DNA of 64,000 nucleotides, taken from positions 35,420,213-35,484,212 of the forward strand of contig CM072527.1 in the NCBI GenBank assembly GCA_036898135.1, written 5' to 3'. The translations under genes were made by a program, and so were the position numbers. Below are positions 1 to 11,167 of this stretch, one piece after another; positions within the stretch are counted from its first letter, which is position 1; every line of letters starts with the position of its first letter. Under the pieces are notes generated by a model, which was not told the DNA's origin, did not search any database, and saw only the letters and a program-made list of their open reading frames with translations. Origin of the DNA: Oncomelania hupensis. Taxonomy: Eukaryota > Mollusca > Gastropoda > Littorinimorpha > Pomatiopsidae.

Positions 1-43
<43 letters not shown>

Positions 44-347
44 CAGAGGAGGGAAGGAGGGAGGGAGGGAAGGAGGGAGTGACAGCCAGGCAAGGATGGC
101 GTTTACCGATGATCTGATATTCAAAACGTAAACAGGAAAGGAAAGTCAATTTCCGACAAGAGTAAGAAGGAACAACAAGAACAACAAAACAATACTGCTT
201 GAATCGACTTAACAACAACTACAACAACTAGGCTACTACCACTACTACTACTACTGAATAAATCATGTGGTGGCTAAAGCAAATTTTAATATGGAAGAGC
301 TAGGTGTGCAACACAGAAAATAAACAAAGGTGTGGTATCATTACTTC
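1..347. repeat. GA microsatellite and low-complexity flank
   Basis: A (GA)n run at about 5-40 is followed by GGGA-rich DNA and a short (ACT)n tract near 222-256. I see no gene here. A stretch near 290-330 faintly resembles the 85-bp block that recurs at 1459 and 1807. Confidence 0.8.
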
Positions 348-633
348 ATAGGCATTTTATATGTATGTGTTTTGTTGATGATTTATAATGATGTTTGTAT
401 TCTATTTTGTTTTTGTAACCGGGGGTTCGCGTAGTTGAGGTCAACCCTCAGCCGTCCCCCGCGTGGGATGTCTTTATTGTAAAGTGACTGGCCGGTGGAG
501 GGCATTCAAGTTTCCCACTGGGGTTGTTTCAGCAGATCTTTTATGCGGATCGGGGGTTGTCCGGTCCTGATTTGGCTCGGAAGAGTCCGCTGGACCTAAA
601 GCAACAATAAATCAATCAATCAATCAATCAATC
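348..633 (+). mobile_element. family B interspersed repeat, 3' part with (AATC)n tail
   Basis: This matches the last 285 bp or so of the longer repeats at 46.6-46.87 kb and 56.99-57.27 kb. All copies share the block beginning TAGGCATTTTATATGTATG, then TTTTTGTAACCGGGGGTTCG, then TCCGCTGGACCTAAAGCAAC, and end in (AATC)n. A fixed 3' end, variable 5' truncation and a short-repeat tail are typical of a SINE or a LINE 3' end. The class is not known; no protein is recognisable. Confidence 0.75.
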
Positions 634-837
634 ATTACTTCTCCTTCTGCTACTATTAATGCTGGTCCTGCTACTACTGTAGGCTTACTTAGTAGTACTT
701 AGTACTTATAGTAGTAGCAGGACCCGCATTAATAGCAGCACTACTACTACTGACGTTACCACTTCTGCTGCTACTACTACTAATGCTATTAATGACGCTA
801 CAACCGCCGCTACATTACATTACATTACATCATTATT
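634..837. repeat. imperfect trinucleotide (CTA/GCT) stretch
   Basis: Interrupted CTA, GCT and AGTACT motifs lie between two family B copies of opposite orientation. It ends with three ACATT units near 812-828. No gene seen. Confidence 0.7.
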
Positions 838-1174
838 GCTTTAGGTCCAGCGGACTCTTCCGAGCCAAATCAGGACCGGACAACCCCTGATCCGCATAAA
901 AGATCTGCTGAAACAACCCTAGTGGTGAAACTGAAAGCTCTCCACCAGCCAATCACTTTACAATAAAGGCATCCCACGCAGGGGACGCTAAGGCTGTACT
1001 CTAATTTATGGAACCCCCGTTTACAAAAACAAAATAGAATACAAACATCATTATAAATTATCAACAAAACACATACATATAAAATGCCTACATTGCTAAA
1101 TAATAACATCATATGAAGCCCTGGTGAACACCTGGCAGAAAGCGTCCAATATTCCCAAGCTGATCCAACAGACC
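838..1174 (-). mobile_element. family B interspersed repeat, inverted copy
   Basis: The reverse complement matches the 3' 340 bp of the 56.57 kb copy. It extends about 50 bp further 5' than the copy at 348, up to the segment GGATCAGCTTGGGA. With the copy at 348-633 it forms an inverted pair separated by a trinucleotide stretch. The open frame across it is a by-product of CTA repeats. Confidence 0.75.
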
Positions 1175-1336
1175 CCACTGCTGCTACTATTACTACTGCC
1201 GCTACTATTACTACTACTGTCGCCGCCGCTACTACTACTACTACTACTACTACTACTGCTGCTGCTGCCTCTTCTACTACTACAGCTGCTACCTCTGTAA
1301 CTACTACTATTGCCACAACTACTACAGTAATTGCTG

Positions 1337-1383
<47 letters not shown>

Positions 1384-1567
1384 GTCGTCGCCGTTACTAC
1401 TACTCTACTGCCAGTGCTACGGCTACAACCACCACCATTAATATGACTGCTAGACAACTATTGGGCCCCTCAACCCAATAAAGCATGAAGTGGCAAAACC
1501 ATTCCAAATGTCGGAAGAGTGTGCAACAAAAAGAAAACTAAGAGTGTGGCGGAGAATTTAGCTTGCT

Positions 1568-1622
<55 letters not shown>

Positions 1623-1895
1623 GCTACTGCTGATGCTACTCTCTATTAGGCCCCTTAACCGAAGAAAGCATGAACAACAATTACTACTACAAGTATTATA
1701 ACTACTACTACTAATGCTGCTGCTGCTTCTGCTGTGACTACTGCTTCTCCTGTGGCTGATGCTTCTGCTGTGACTGCTGCTTGTGCTGTGGCCGCTGCTA
1801 CGCAGCTATTAGGTCTCTCAGCCGAACAAAGCATGAAGTGGCAAAGCAATTGGAAATGTTGGAAGAGGTGGGCAACAAAAGGAAAAATAACCAAA
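1175..1895. repeat. (CTA)n arrays alternating with an 85-bp unit
   Basis: Long (CTA)n and (GCT)n arrays (1178-1440, 1568-1641, 1690-1800) alternate with related non-repetitive blocks at 1459-1544, 1645-1679 (partial) and 1807-1892. The blocks share the core AAAGCATGAAGTGGCAAA and then TGTNGGAAGAG. This is a compound higher-order repeat with no convincing coding capacity. Confidence 0.7.
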
Positions 1896-2102
1896 ATAGT
1901 GAAATAGTGTAGCGGGCAGTTGGACGTGTTTCTGCACTAATCGAGTTGAGGAGGGGAGATAATCTCAGTCTCTCCATCACGACTGTCACCACAGCACGTG
2001 AATCACGTCTTCCGTCTTTGTCAGCCTGTCGGCAAGGGCAGCCACTCTGCTTTAATCGCCGCCCATCACGTCTCATCCCTCCCAGCCATTTCCCTGCTGA
2101 AT

Positions 2103-2105
<3 letters not shown>

Positions 2106-2179
<74 letters not shown>

Positions 2180-2252
2180 CTTCTTCTTCTTCTTCTTCTT
2201 CTTCTTCTTCTTCTTCTTCTTCTTCTTCTTCTTCTTCTTCTTCTTCTTCTTC
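2106..2252. repeat. (TC)n followed by (TTC)n
   Basis: About 70 bp of TC passes directly into about 77 bp of TTC. The apparent open frames here encode only Leu/Ser, Phe or Glu/Lys runs and are not genes. Confidence 0.95.
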
Positions 2253-4315
2253 ATTCCCCCACTTTTCAATTTCTCTCTTTCTTTTTAAAAAAAATACCTT
2301 GAGCATGGTTCAAACTGGCTTTAAACAAGTTCGGCTCAATGGAGTGTTTTTATTTTCCGGGTGTGGTCAAACTGGAAAAATTCAGCGAGAAATTGGGAAA
2401 TGTTACCTTTACTACTTGCGTGTCAAAGAGTTTGAATTCAAAGAAGTTAGGATATCGTAAACTTTAAATTGAGAGCGAAGTGTTCTCAAAGAAGATGACA
2501 TGCATGGAGGACGAAAGATTAATGTATTGTGCTGGAGGATAGTGGATAATCTCAGAATAAATCCATATCAATTAAAGGATAAACAGCGTGTAAGAAAAGA
2601 GTGGAGGAGAAATAGGGAATGGAATGTCACGGCACCTCCATGTTTTCCAGCACAACACGGCCTCAGCATGCTTTCTAACCAAACTTTAAACATTTCTACC
2701 TTCAATCTTTTTTGTACCAACCTTTTCTTTTCGGTTTTCATACTCGACAGTTTTGAAAATATCTACGGCTACCATTTTTGCGTGACGTCACAAGCGGTGT
2801 TTGCTGTACTTCACCGACGTTCGCACATATAATTATTCTGACAGCGAAGAAAGTGAAAGGTCATGCAGTCAGGATTGAAGGTAGACGTGTTTAGTTTGGT
2901 GTTATAAAGCATGTACTATGCCTAGTTCTGTTAAAAGAACATCGAAATTGTCGTGACATTCCAATCAGTAAGGACTCTTATGATTAAAATCCAGTCTCCT
3001 AGGATTAAACCAATAAATTCACGTATAGCGCGCCACCTCTCGGCAGAATTCACAGACTAAGCCTAGGGATAACAGCCAAGCAAAGAGAGAGAAGACTGTA
3101 ATATGTAAACATACTAATTACTGAACGCTCACATCGTCTAAACTGTGTTTTGTATGCTCGCTGATTACTCTGGGTACACGCAGGATCGGGCCACCGTTGC
3201 AGTCAGCTCGCAGCTGATGGCTTCTACTCTGATTTGCAACACGATATTTCTATATTAGCGATCTCTGTATTTTTAGTCCACATTCTATACAAGGAATAAT
3301 CAATACTGATATGATGAAAGAGACATGAATATTATTACATCATGATAGATGGATGACGCAACTTCCACTAGTAGGCACGCGATCAACCTAGATCAAGTAC
3401 TTCGCCTTTTCTAGACGGGTTTTTGTGGTTATAGATTTGTCAGTGGGGAAGTATTTTTTGGTGTAGTTTTTTCAGGTTACATTGCAATATTTTAGTACCA
3501 ATGGTCATTAGAATTTGGATTGTCATCCGAAGCAAGTACTACTGACGTATACACACACTCACAAATGCTCACCATCGACCGCACATGCAGACCCACACCC
3601 TTATGTTTTTCAACGGAAAATTAACTTCCACAAACTGTAATACATCGAAATGTGTACACTAGTTTTTAACGGTTGAATAGGTCCAAATAAATCATGTAGG
3701 TAGTCCCGACAGAGTAATGTAGACGAGAGCTACGAGCAAAACCAACCCGGACCTCTACCCTAAGCTCTCCGGTACTTTCTGTGCACAGTTCTTGATTGGC
3801 TGGCGCACATCTTACACTGGCGTCGCCTCAAAACGCTTTCGGCAACAGTGATAGGATCTAGAGCCGTTGCGTGCAACACTTGCACCCCCATCACTCTATT
3901 TTTACACACACGATTCTATAACGATCAGACGACCAAACAGCATTACTCACATCAGTTATTTTTAAAACACACACACACACACTTATACACAAATGACAAG
4001 GGTTTATTTTGCTGGCAAAAACATAAACAAAAACGAGAACATTACAAAACAATGCATCGTGTTTTGTATCAACAGAACACGGCACAAAAATATGAGACGC
4101 TATAGAAGACTGCAAAGGAGGCAATGATCGAGGCAGCGTTTTTTGGATAGTGGAGAAAAAAAGGATTCAAACTTCTCATCATCAATATTCCCGTTATTAT
4201 CTACAACGGACAGTGTCTGTTTTAATAATCGATTTGTTCGTTCCCTATCATCAAAGTCGTCGTCATCATCGTTGTTATCGTTGCCATCATCATCATAATA
4301 ATCACTAACATCAAT
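2253..4315. other. no recognisable gene
   Basis: Unique-looking AT-rich DNA. It contains a short (AC)n at about 3968-3981. The short ORFs (for example 2500-2832) resemble no family I know. I see nothing further that I can support. Confidence 0.6.
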
Positions 4316-4953
4316 ATGTTATGTCGTACAGTGCATAGCTTCAAATATTTGGGAGCCATTGTGTCAGACAATGGGTCCCGACAGGAAGTCCTCTGCAGGA
4401 TCGCACAAACAACTGCTGCCCTGACAAAGTTGAAGCCCATTTGGAAAGACAGCACCATCAGTCTACATTCTAAAGTAAGACTGCTGCGCTACCTTGTCAT
4501 CTCCATCTTCCTATATGCTTGCGAAGCATGGACCCTCACAGCAGATCTACAACGAAGAATACAAAGCATGGAGATGAGGTGCTACAGAAGACTTCTGGGC
4601 ATTTCCTATACCCAACACATCACCAACGACGAAGTCCGACAGACCATCACACAAGCCATTGGACAACACGATGACCTGCTCACAGTGGTGAAGAAACGGA
4701 AACTCCGATGGTATGGCCACGTCACCAGCTCACCAGGCCTTGCAAATACCATTCTGCAAGGCACAGTGCAAGGAGGTAGAAGAAGAGGGAGACCGAAAAA
4801 GAGGTGGGAGGACAACATTCGAGAATGGACTGGTTTGACACTGAGCGAAGCCATCAGGGCTGCCGAGGACAGAGAAAGATGGAGTATGCTGGTTAAACGA
4901 TCATCTGTGGTGCCCCTACGACCTCAGGGTTATGGGACAGGATAGGATAGGAT
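4316..4953 (+). pseudogene. RTE-like LINE, 5'-truncated 3' end
   Basis: An open frame at 4316-4945 encodes the C-terminal part of a non-LTR retrotransposon polyprotein. It begins at the segment just after the RT catalytic core (VHSFKYLGAIVSDNG). It continues through the C-terminal region with YACEAWTLTADLQRR, RKLRWYGHV and RGRPKKRWEDNIREW. The same segment occurs in the long LINE at 25.99-29.34 kb, here without the frameshift that breaks the longer copy. The stop lies in the terminal (GGATA)n tail, as in the longer copy. It is a 5'-truncated insertion with neither endonuclease nor RT catalytic domain, so no activity is expected. The RTE assignment rests on overall architecture and the short-repeat tail and is not certain. 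Confidence 0.88.
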
Positions 4954-5999
4954 GTTATGTCGTCATCATCATCATCATCGCCGTCGTGGTTATCATGATC
5001 ACCATCGTCATCATTGTCGTCGGGGTCATCGCATCGTCAGCATCGCCGTTATGGTCATTCTTATTTCATCTTAATTTGTATTATCATGGTTGTTGTTATT
5101 CAAAGTAAACTTACTGGTCGTTAGTTATTCTTTTTATTGTTATTCTTTCTGTTTTGCATTGCGGGAAATAATGTTTCCAATGTAATCCTTTGGACGAATA
5201 AAATTCCTTACGTCTTCTTATGTCTAAGCTTATGTGAATCAAAGGAAGAAAATCTCAATACATCAACCCCCTTTATTATTAGATATTAGTATAAAATGTC
5301 TTGGATGTAAACTTGTTAAATGAAATAAACGGAAACACCACCCTGTTTTGTTTTGTTTTTAATAGGTCTATCCAACCTACACAGAATAGTGGAAGGAGAC
5401 CCGCTCTGTGGTCGCTATCTGTGAACAGTGAACGGTTTCGTAAGCTCTGGTCAGTGGCCCGAGCGACAGACCTATCACCTCTCTCGCCCTCTTTTCTCTA
5501 ATGAAGCGGAGTCCAATGGATTACAGTGTTTAGGCGAGAGATTCCGGTCATAAGTCTGCGCGCAACGACAAAGATTTTGGATGGAAAGAAGAGGAATCAG
5601 GACCTCTTCCTGCATGACCAAGGAAATTTTTAAAATAAAAAGAAAAAAAGTTTTCAGTGGAAAGACGAGATATATCGACCTTGGTTTCCCGTGAAGAAGA
5701 AAAGCTAAAGTAAATGGAAGCGTAAACGTGCGTGGAATATGATATATGGGGGATAGGGTGGCGAGGTCGGCGCTTTGCCCTTCGTAGCTGGGAATTTCCC
5801 TACCCCCTACCTCCTCCCTACACCCCACACGCATGCTACGTTTTCAAATTAAACCGCCCAAGATTGACACAGAACTAATGAGTGTAGAAAGGAAATGAAG
5901 ACAAAAAGGCACGAAAAAGCGCACCGACTTCAGTAATTCTTTACTGGAGGCATCACGCTGCATATCAGTTCTTTTTTCAAAAAAGAAGAAGAAGAGGAG
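4954..5999. other. no recognisable gene; short CAT/CGT-rich patch
   Basis: The first 100 bp are an imperfect ATC/GTC-rich patch. The rest is unremarkable, and no ORF in it resembles a known family. Confidence 0.6.
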
Positions 6000-6160
6000 G
6001 ATGGAAGAGAAGGAGATGGAAGAGAAGGAGCTGGAAGAGAAGCAGCTGGAAGGAGGAAGGAGAAAAAGAAGAAGAAGCCGGAAGAGGAGAAAGAGAAAGA
6101 GGAGAAGAAGTAGGAGGAGAAGAAGCAGAAGAAGAAGAAGAAGAAGAAGAAGAAGAAAAC
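6000..6160. repeat. purine-rich GGAAGA/GAA tract
   Basis: Imperfect GAA, GGA and GAGAAG units end exactly where the inverted-repeat element begins. A similar purine tract resumes on its other side at 6690. Confidence 0.85.
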
Positions 6161-6689
6161 ACCCGATACACATTGGTCGAACGCTACCAGAAATATGCGT
6201 TATTAGTCGCATCAACAGGCGATACAGCATGCTCCCATGCTTCAGAGCACTGCTTTCTATACGCTTCAAGCTCTATAGTCACGGAAAAAGCGCAATTTCA
6301 CTGCAGTGAACTCATGAAAATAGAAAAATGTAAGTTTCGTCTCCTCTAGGGGACGAATTAGGTCAAACTGTATTAGTTTCTAGGTCAACTGTCTTTTACG
6401 AACCGTTTGACAATGTTTTTGAACCGTTTGTTGACGCCGGATAGAGTCCTCACTTGGTTTCATGCAATTTAAGAATCCAACAAGGCAATTGGGGTTTTGA
6501 GACGGAAAGAGCGGAATGTTGTAGAACAACATTCTGTATATATTTACAGTGAAATTGCGCTTTTTCCGTCACTATAGCGCTTGAAGCGTGTAGGAAGCAG
6601 TGCTATGAAGCATGAGAGCATGCTTTATCGCCTGTTGAGGCGACTAGTAAAACATGCTTCTGGCAGCCTTCGACCAATGTGTACCGGGT
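6161..6689. mobile_element. MITE-like element with ~140-bp terminal inverted repeats
   Basis: The segment 6161-6305 is matched in reverse complement by 6547-6689. The outer ends read ACCCGATACACATTGGTCGA and ACCCGGTACACATTGGTCGA. The inner ends share GAAAAAGCGCAATTTCACTG. The arms differ at scattered positions, so they are not an assembly mirror. A loop of about 240 bp between them has no coding capacity. Long inverted ends and a small non-coding centre fit a non-autonomous DNA transposon (MITE or foldback). I could not fix a target-site duplication, because both flanks are GAA-rich. Confidence 0.75.
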
Positions 6690-6728
6690 TAAGAAAAAGG
6701 AGGAGGAGAAGCAGAAGAAGAAGAGAGG

Positions 6729-6802
6729 GGCCGGGTAGCTCAGTTGGTAGAGCGTCTTACTAGTAACCGAAAGGTACCTGGTTCGAATCCCGGATTGGCC
6801 AA
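6729..6802 (+). mobile_element. tRNA-derived SINE head or tRNA pseudogene
   Basis: A perfect box A (TAGCTCAGTTGG) and box B (GGTTCGAATCC) sit at tRNA spacing. The 5' GGCC end pairs with a terminal GGCC followed by A. The D stem (GCTC/GAGC) is intact and the anticodon loop reads CTAGTAA (AGT, Thr-like). The anticodon stem does not pair and the T stem has one mismatch. This is therefore a decayed tRNA or, more likely, the pol III head of a SINE whose body runs on to about 6915. Confidence 0.6.
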
Positions 6803-6922
6803 TGTGTGACCATATTATTTTCCCCTTACCATCAACTGGTTCGCTTGTGTCAGAATAATGTGACCAGTAGTCGCCTATACGCTTCGGTGTCGTGTGACTA
6901 TAATCTACAGTTACACATTTTT

Positions 6923-7201
6923 AGAAGAAGAAGACGAGGGAAGAAGAAGAAGAAGACGAGGGAAGAAGAAGAAGAAGAAGAAGAAGAAGAAGAAGAAGAA
7001 GAAGAAGAAGAAGAAGAAGAAGAAGAAGAAGAAGAAGAAGAAGGAGAAGGAGAAGAAGAAGAAGAAGAAGAAGAAGAAGAAGAAGAAGAAGAAGAAGAAG
7101 AAGAAGGACGAGGAGGAGAAGAAGAAGAAGAAGAAGAAGAAGAAGAAGAAGAAGAAGAAGAAGAAGAAGAAGAAGAAGAAGAAGAAGAAGAAGAAGAAGA
7201 G
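6923..7201. repeat. (GAA)n microsatellite, ~280 bp
   Basis: A long, slightly interrupted (GAA)n array. It gives poly-Glu, poly-Lys/Arg and poly-Ser frames, none of them real. It starts about 10 bp after the end of the SINE-like segment. Confidence 0.95.
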
Positions 7202-7560
7202 ACGTTAAAAAGACTCGTTATCACATGACGGAAGGAGTCATTATACAAACTGTCACCGCCCTGTCACTTTCATGATGCGGCTACAGAGTAGCCGAAGCCT
7301 GAGAGGTGACGAAAATTGTAGCTTCCACCTCACACCGATTCTCTGCATACTGTATCTCGGACAACACACAACGTAGCTGAGCCTGGACAATGACCACTCC
7401 CTCTCGTGTGCGTCAAGAGACAAGAAGCGGACCTAATCAGGCTCAGCTAGCTACGATGTGTGCTATGCAGGTCCTTCTCTATCACCATGTTTGACGTAAC
7501 AATGCCGAATGTCATTCCTCTCCAACAGGATGGTTTAAAGTGATAACCCAGATCAAAATA
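7202..7560. other. no recognisable gene
   Basis: Mixed-composition DNA with no family-like ORF and no repeat shared elsewhere in the window that I could see. Confidence 0.5.
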
Positions 7561-7865
7561 CCTTGAAAACACGACCCAACCCAAGCTGTCATTTTCTATC
7601 ATCCCTCGTAAGAGGGACATAAAAATATTTGCCCTTGCAAGGCGGTGAAGCGTGTTGATAGTAAACAGGGTTGCCGGTTACTAGTGCCATGACACTCCAT
7701 AAAAGCCACTGCCACTGACTTGCATAAAATGTCTGCCGACAATGTAGTCCTGCTCTCCATCAAAAGCAGAAGACGAATAGTCAGCCGGGGAGAACAAATG
7801 TAGTGTCTCCTTGTCCTGCATAACCCAATGGCCACTCCAAAGGATTCTGCACAGCAGGAGCCATT
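7561..7865. mobile_element. family A interspersed repeat, copy 1
   Basis: This segment recurs at 8788-9215 and 30268-30655. Shared blocks include GCAAGGCGGTGAAGCGTGTT, CTTGCATAAAATGTCTGCCG and CTTGTCCTGCATAACCCAAT. There is no recognised coding sequence and the class is unknown. A 34-bp fragment like the end of family B (GGTCCAGCGGACT) follows at about 7893. Confidence 0.7.
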
Positions 7866-7929
7866 CAGATAGATAGATATTCAGTGCTTATAGGGTCCAG
7901 CGGACTGCCAAGAGGCGAATCAGACCACA

Positions 7930-8100
7930 CAAAATTAAGTAAAATCAGACTAAACTGTTAACATTTAAATATGATAAAAGATGTAAATAAAATTAGTCTA
8001 ACTAATAAAATCCAACCAAGAATACAAAACAAGATGATATGACATAAATGTGATAAAACAAACCAACATCATGTAAAAACTGAAAAACGTGTTGACTATT
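7930..8100. other. AT-rich 3' flank of LINE fragment
   Basis: AT-rich DNA directly beyond the stop codon of the minus-strand LINE fragment at 8101. It may be that element's 3' untranslated region, but no tail is recognisable. Confidence 0.4.
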
Positions 8101-8664
8101 TCATACTTTAATAATCTCATTAAAAGGTATTAAACCAAAACATTTTTCTCTTTCATCAAACAGATCAGCACATTCAGACATAAAATGGCGAACGGAAAAG
8201 GATTTGTCACATGCAAAGCACCATGGTGGTTCTTCTCCTTTTAAAAGGAAACTATGGGTGACATAAGCATGTCCAATATGAAGGCGAGTCAAAACAGTTT
8301 CTTCTTTGCGGGTGGATGCAAAGTTAGGCAAAGAAGCAGACAAATCTGGAAGAATTTGAAATAATTTGTTATTGATTTGATTAGACTGCCACAGCCGTTT
8401 ACAATAAGATCCAGTCATACAACGCAGGTCAGAGTATGGAACAAACTGGAAAATCTCTGAAGGGAAATCTAGATGCAGAGCTTCTTTAGCCGCTTTGTCC
8501 ACCGCAATATTGCCGAGGATGCCCATGTGATTAGGTACCCACATAAAAACCATCTCTTTACCCTCCTTCAAGGCTAGTCTAACTAAACAAATGAAACGTA
8601 GACAACCTCCCATTCCGCCACAGATTTTACAGCTCAAATCGAACCATGCACTCACGGTTTCCAA
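8101..8664 (-). pseudogene. LINE RNase H / C-terminal fragment
   Basis: The minus-strand frame holds the end of a LINE-type RNase H domain: FMWVPNHMGILGN followed by VDKAAKEAL, the usual WVPSHxGIxGNExAD signature. After it comes the C-terminal segment common to RNase H-bearing LINEs: TVLTRLHIGHAYVTHSFLL, then a Cys/His group (WCFACDKSFSVRHFMSEC). The first three RNase H catalytic segments and the RT are absent, so it is a 5'-truncated fragment. The N-terminal 25 residues or so, above position 8580, look unrelated and resemble the edge of family A. The open frame starts with TTG, so no true start is present. It probably belongs to the I/Jockey-type LINEs; the clade is not resolved. Confidence 0.75.
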
Positions 8665-8787
8665 GTTCGCAACAGGTATGTCCGGACCGACGCTGACTAC
8701 GCCCAGTCACTGACTTAACAGTGGGAAAACTGTCTTCAACAGTTACCACCGTCCAGCTTCATCCTGTTCCCGGTCGTTTGCACCACT

Positions 8788-9215
8788 TGTAGCCGAGCGG
8801 AGTATTTGACTCCCGTCTCTCGACCACCATGTTGAGAAAACGTCCCGACTCGAACTGTTATTTTTATTTATCCCTCATAAGAGGGACATAAAAATAGTTG
8901 CCCTGCAAGGCGGTGAAGCGTGTTGATAGTAAACCGGGTTGCCGTCTACTAGTGTCATGACACTCCATACAAGTCACTGCCACTGACTTGCATAAAATGC
9001 CTGCCGACAATGTAGTCCTGCTCACCACCAAAAGCAGAAGACGAATGGTCAGCCTGGAGGAACAAATGTCGTGTCGCCTTGTCCTGCATAACCCAATGGC
9101 CACTCCGAAAATTCTGCACAGCAAGAGCCACCTAAGGCTAGTCTAACCCAAAAATGGAAGGTAGACAACCTCTCTCCCAAGCTTGCACCAGTCGCCTCCC
9201 ATTCCGCTAAGAGAC
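8788..9215. mobile_element. family A interspersed repeat, copy 2
   Basis: It starts with TGTAGCCGAGCGGAGTATTT, as does the copy at 30268, and contains the same internal blocks as the copy at 7561. Its end (AAGGCTAGTCTAAC, then GTAGACAACCTC and TCCCATTCCGC) also resembles the start of the LINE fragment around 8570-8620. Family A and that LINE may therefore be parts of one element. Confidence 0.7.
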
Positions 9216-9923
9216 GACTATCACTTTAAACCAAACCTTTATTGTGTGACTGATATTTTGCGACATTTGAATCTAAACGTCGCGACCGCGCGTTCTATAG
9301 AGCGTTTTTATATAAGCAGTTAAAGTACACGAGCTCCCTTGGGCTACAGGCACAGGCGCGTAAAAACCAACCCAGCAGACCGAGACGTAACCGACATGCC
9401 CTACTGCGTTGTTGCGGATTTCGCCAGGAGAAACAATGCTGTGCCTGTAGTCTAAAGTGACGCTCAAAGACCTTATCAGGGGGTTCTCCCTTGTCCACGT
9501 AACTTTTTTTTTAAAGCTTGCTCACAGAGAAACTAGTTAAAAGTATACGTCGAACAAAGAAGAAAAGGCGATTCAGACCGCTTGTCTTGTGTCTGTCTCG
9601 TCTTGTGTCGGTCTGTCTCTGTCTGTCTCTCTCATTCTCTAATGCATACTTTCCCTCTCCCATTCTTCTACAATCTTCTCTCGAGGAAGCTTTAAATAAA
9701 AGTAACTTATAAGCACGCATGCGCTCACAACAAGAGAGAGGGGGAGAGAGAGAGAGAGGAGGGGGGGGGAACACAGATCGAGAGTTAAAATGCCTCAATA
9801 ATCTGCCTTCCTGTAAACATTATTTCGCTTAGCATCTGGAAATAATTTTCCAATTAATCAAATCCGTAACTTCACGAAAATCAATGAAAAAGTTGTTTGT
9901 GACACAGCAGTAGATAACATAAA
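9216..9923. other. no recognisable gene
   Basis: Contains a GTCT-rich patch (9585-9640) and a GA/G-rich patch (9730-9770). No supported gene. Confidence 0.5.
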
Positions 9924-10021
9924 GAGAAGAAGAAGAAGAAGAAGAAGAAGAAGAAGAAGAAGAAGAAGAAGAAGAAGAAGAAGAAGAAGAAGAAGAAGAA
10001 GAAGAAGAAGAAGAAGAAGAA

Positions 10022-10083
<62 letters not shown>
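9924..10083. repeat. (GAA)n passing into (GAT)n
   Basis: About 100 bp of GAA changes in phase to about 60 bp of GAT at position 10022, a compound trinucleotide array. Purine-rich A/G DNA follows to about 10380. Confidence 0.95.
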
Positions 10084-10084
<1 letters not shown>

Positions 10085-10509
10085 GGAAGAGGAGTATGTG
10101 AAGGATGATAAAAAATAACAAAAATAGGAGAAAAGAAATGAGAAAATACAGAGCAGTAAAGAAAGAAGTAGAAAGTAAAGAAGGAAGAAAGAATGAAAAA
10201 GGGGAAGGTAGAAATGAAGCTTAAAGAACAAATAAGAAAAAAAGAAACGTGACAAAAAGTAAAGAAAAAAAGACAAGTAAAAGAAATCAGAAAGAAAGAA
10301 AGGAGAACTTCAAGAAAGATAAAAACTAACAATAGCAACAACAACAAAGAAAGAAAGAAACAAACAAACAAGGAAGAAGAAACCCAATGCAGAATCAGCA
10401 ATATGCAACGGACCCCTTTACCTAATACAGCAATTGATCGACGTTTTGTTGACAAAGCTGCAATTTCTGACGCCAAGCATCAAAACATGTATCCCTGGTC
10501 CCACGATTC

Positions 10510-10934
10510 TATCAGCCAGTGTATTGGTCTATAGCTGAAGCACAGTCATCAGCCAGTGTATTGGTCTATAGCTGAAGCACAGTCATCAGTCAGTGTATTG
10601 GTCTATAGCTGAAGCACAGTCATCAGCCAGTGTATTGGTCTATAGCTGAAGCACAATCAGTCAGTGTATTGGTCTGTAGCTGAAGCACAGTCATCAATGT
10701 ATTGGTCTGTAGCTGAAGCACAGTCATCAATCAATGTATTGGTCTGTAGCTGAAGCACAGTCATCAGTCAATGTATTGGTCTGTAGTTGAAGCACAGTCA
10801 TCAGCCAGTGTATTGGTCTATAGCTGAAGCACAGTCATCAGCCAGTGTATTGGTCTATAGCTGAAGCACAGTCATCAGCCAGTGTATTGGTCTATAGCTG
10901 AAGCACGGTCATCAGCCAGTGTGTTGGTCTATAG
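10510..10934. repeat. 37-bp minisatellite, ~11 copies
   Basis: Tandem units contain CAGTGTATTGGTCTATAGCT and GAAGCACAGTCATCAGC. Central units are shortened or carry a TCTGTAG variant. Some have lost 4-11 bp between CATCA and GTGTATTGG. Outer units match each other better than the central ones. No coding function is apparent. Confidence 0.92.
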
Positions 10935-11021
10935 TATGATGTGAATAATTATGTGATGTGACTCTGTTATTTTTGCATGTTTTTTTAATTAATTGATTTA
11001 CAGACACATTCAGACACCCCA

Positions 11022-11022
<1 letters not shown>

Positions 11023-11088
<66 letters not shown>

Positions 11089-11096
11089 CTCTCTCT

Positions 11097-11133
<37 letters not shown>
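11023..11133. repeat. (CT)n microsatellite
   Basis: About 110 bp of CT with a few CCCT and TTTCT interruptions. Confidence 0.95.
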
Positions 11134-11167
11134 GAAGTCGGTCGCGGTGTATCTGACTTAGCAATCA

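Noticed and set aside
870..1457. 195-aa minus-strand ORF rich in Val/Ala
   Set aside because: It is a (CTA)n array joined to a family B repeat in one frame; no domain and no independent support.
6806..7228. poly-Glu and poly-Lys ORFs of over 100 aa
   Set aside because: Translation of a (GAA)n microsatellite; all frames are open for trivial reasons.
9829..10476. 215-aa ORF with poly-Ser and hydrophobic segments
   Set aside because: Arises from GAA/GAT arrays and A/G-rich DNA; no family resemblance.
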